From Mycoemilia scoparia (Eukaryota > Kickxellomycota > Kickxellomycetes > Kickxellales > Kickxellaceae): 19,219 nucleotides of DNA. The notes under the pieces were generated by a model. It was given only the letters and a program-made list of their open reading frames with translations, had not been told where the DNA came from and ran no database searches. Position 1 is the first letter of the stretch. Each line of letters starts with the position of its first letter. Shown in pieces: positions 18,817-19,219 of this stretch. The position numbers and the translations under genes are program-made. The stretch is from assembly GCA_027575805.1 (NCBI GenBank), contig JANBPU010000291.1, positions 1 to 19,219 of the forward strand. Direction: 5' to 3'.

Positions 18817-19144
18817 TCGACTTGTCTGGATCAAAAGCTTCAGAAAACCAATTCTCTAAAAGCTCAAAAATGCACATATATAAATCTAGCCATTTGCAAA
18901 CTATACTACAAGCTTTTCTTTCCGTTTTACCAATTTATATACTTTATTTATATTTTAGCCTATATCTGATCTTTATGAAACTGAAGAATAAATACAGGTC
19001 CAAATCATTTATTGTGATTCCCAAAATTAAAGTGATTTCAAATTAATTTAAATACTTTTATGATATTTATAACTTTATGGTCTAGCCATCCCAGGCTTAA
19101 TTTTGGGGGGGGGCACTTTTAAAACTTTGTGCTTCAAACTTCAA
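18817..19144. other. AT-rich 3' flank of the PD-(D/E)XK-like gene
   Basis: No kinase or other recognisable domain follows the stop codon. A 74-codon plus-strand frame (18822-19046) is hydrophobic and Lys-rich, as expected of AT-rich DNA, and is not called. A run of nine G residues lies at 19105-19113, an error-prone homopolymer in sequencing. Confidence 0.5.
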
Positions 19145-19219
19145 CATATGGGTCATAATTTATGAAGGGTGACTTTTGGTGGCCGCTGATCATAGGGTGA
19201 TAATCACCACTGATTAGCG
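19145..19219 (-). mobile_element. TIR element, right-end sequence inverted, cut by window end
   Basis: CATATGGGTCATAATTTATG then AAGGGTGACTTTTGGTGGCC and TGATCATAGG match, base for base over most of 40 positions, the reverse complement of the right end of the 17033-17311 element. The element therefore enters in the opposite orientation and continues beyond the window. It also contains the dyad GGTGATAATCACC at about 19196-19208. Its full length is unknown. Confidence 0.6.

Noticed and set aside
18822..19046. 74-codon frame after the PD-(D/E)XK-like gene as a kinase remnant
   Set aside because: It contains no kinase glycine loop, HRD or DFG-like motifs, and its composition fits random AT-rich DNA.
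1..19219. tRNA, rRNA and CRISPR arrays
   Set aside because: No tRNA B-box-like GGTTCGAATCC context, no recognisable rRNA segment and no regularly spaced repeats were seen on either strand.

Overview
The window looks like nuclear DNA of an early-diverging fungus, most likely Zoopagomycota/Kickxellomycotina or Mucoromycota. This placement is inferred. The genes are eukaryotic: a mitochondrial Hsp78, eEF1B-gamma and a two-domain Tps2-type trehalose enzyme. Introns are short (about 80-110 nt) with GT..AG ends. A 6-pyruvoyl-tetrahydropterin synthase, absent from many ascomycetes but kept in early lineages, is present. Spacers are AT-rich with many microsatellites.

Layout. 1-899 is a non-coding spacer with possible worn repeat relics. 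900-1472 (-) is 6-pyruvoyl-tetrahydropterin synthase. 2680-3927 (-) is translation elongation factor 1B gamma, with the strongly biased codon use of a highly expressed gene. 4762-7692 (-) is a Tps2-like trehalose-6-phosphate phosphatase with a probably inactive synthase half. 7693-10339 is a 2.6 kb divergent spacer holding pyrimidine-rich tracts, an inverted repeat copy, a (CA)11 run and a small palindromic terminal-inverted-repeat (TIR) element. 10340-13117 (+) is the mitochondrial disaggregase Hsp78. Only 204 bp later, 13322-15927 (+) is an eight-exon ASNSD1-like asparagine-synthetase-domain protein. 15928-17405 is a repeat-rich spacer. 17406-18816 (+) is a four-exon gene for a 372-residue protein with a C-terminal region resembling the PD-(D/E)XK-like module that often precedes fungal FunK1 kinases, but with no kinase. 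18817-19219 ends inside another TIR element.

Functional links. The divergent trehalose and Hsp78 genes both belong to thermotolerance/proteostasis physiology. eEF1B-gamma, the pterin enzyme and the ASNSD1 homologue are independent housekeeping or metabolic genes; no operon-like logic applies. The most novel material is at the right end. There, a family of short TIR elements and a related ~155 bp repeat surround the kinase-less PD-(D/E)XK-like gene, and members recur in the Tps2/Hsp78 spacer. I see no clear evidence of a wholly new multi-gene system. The right-end gene and its bracketing elements are the best candidates for follow-up.
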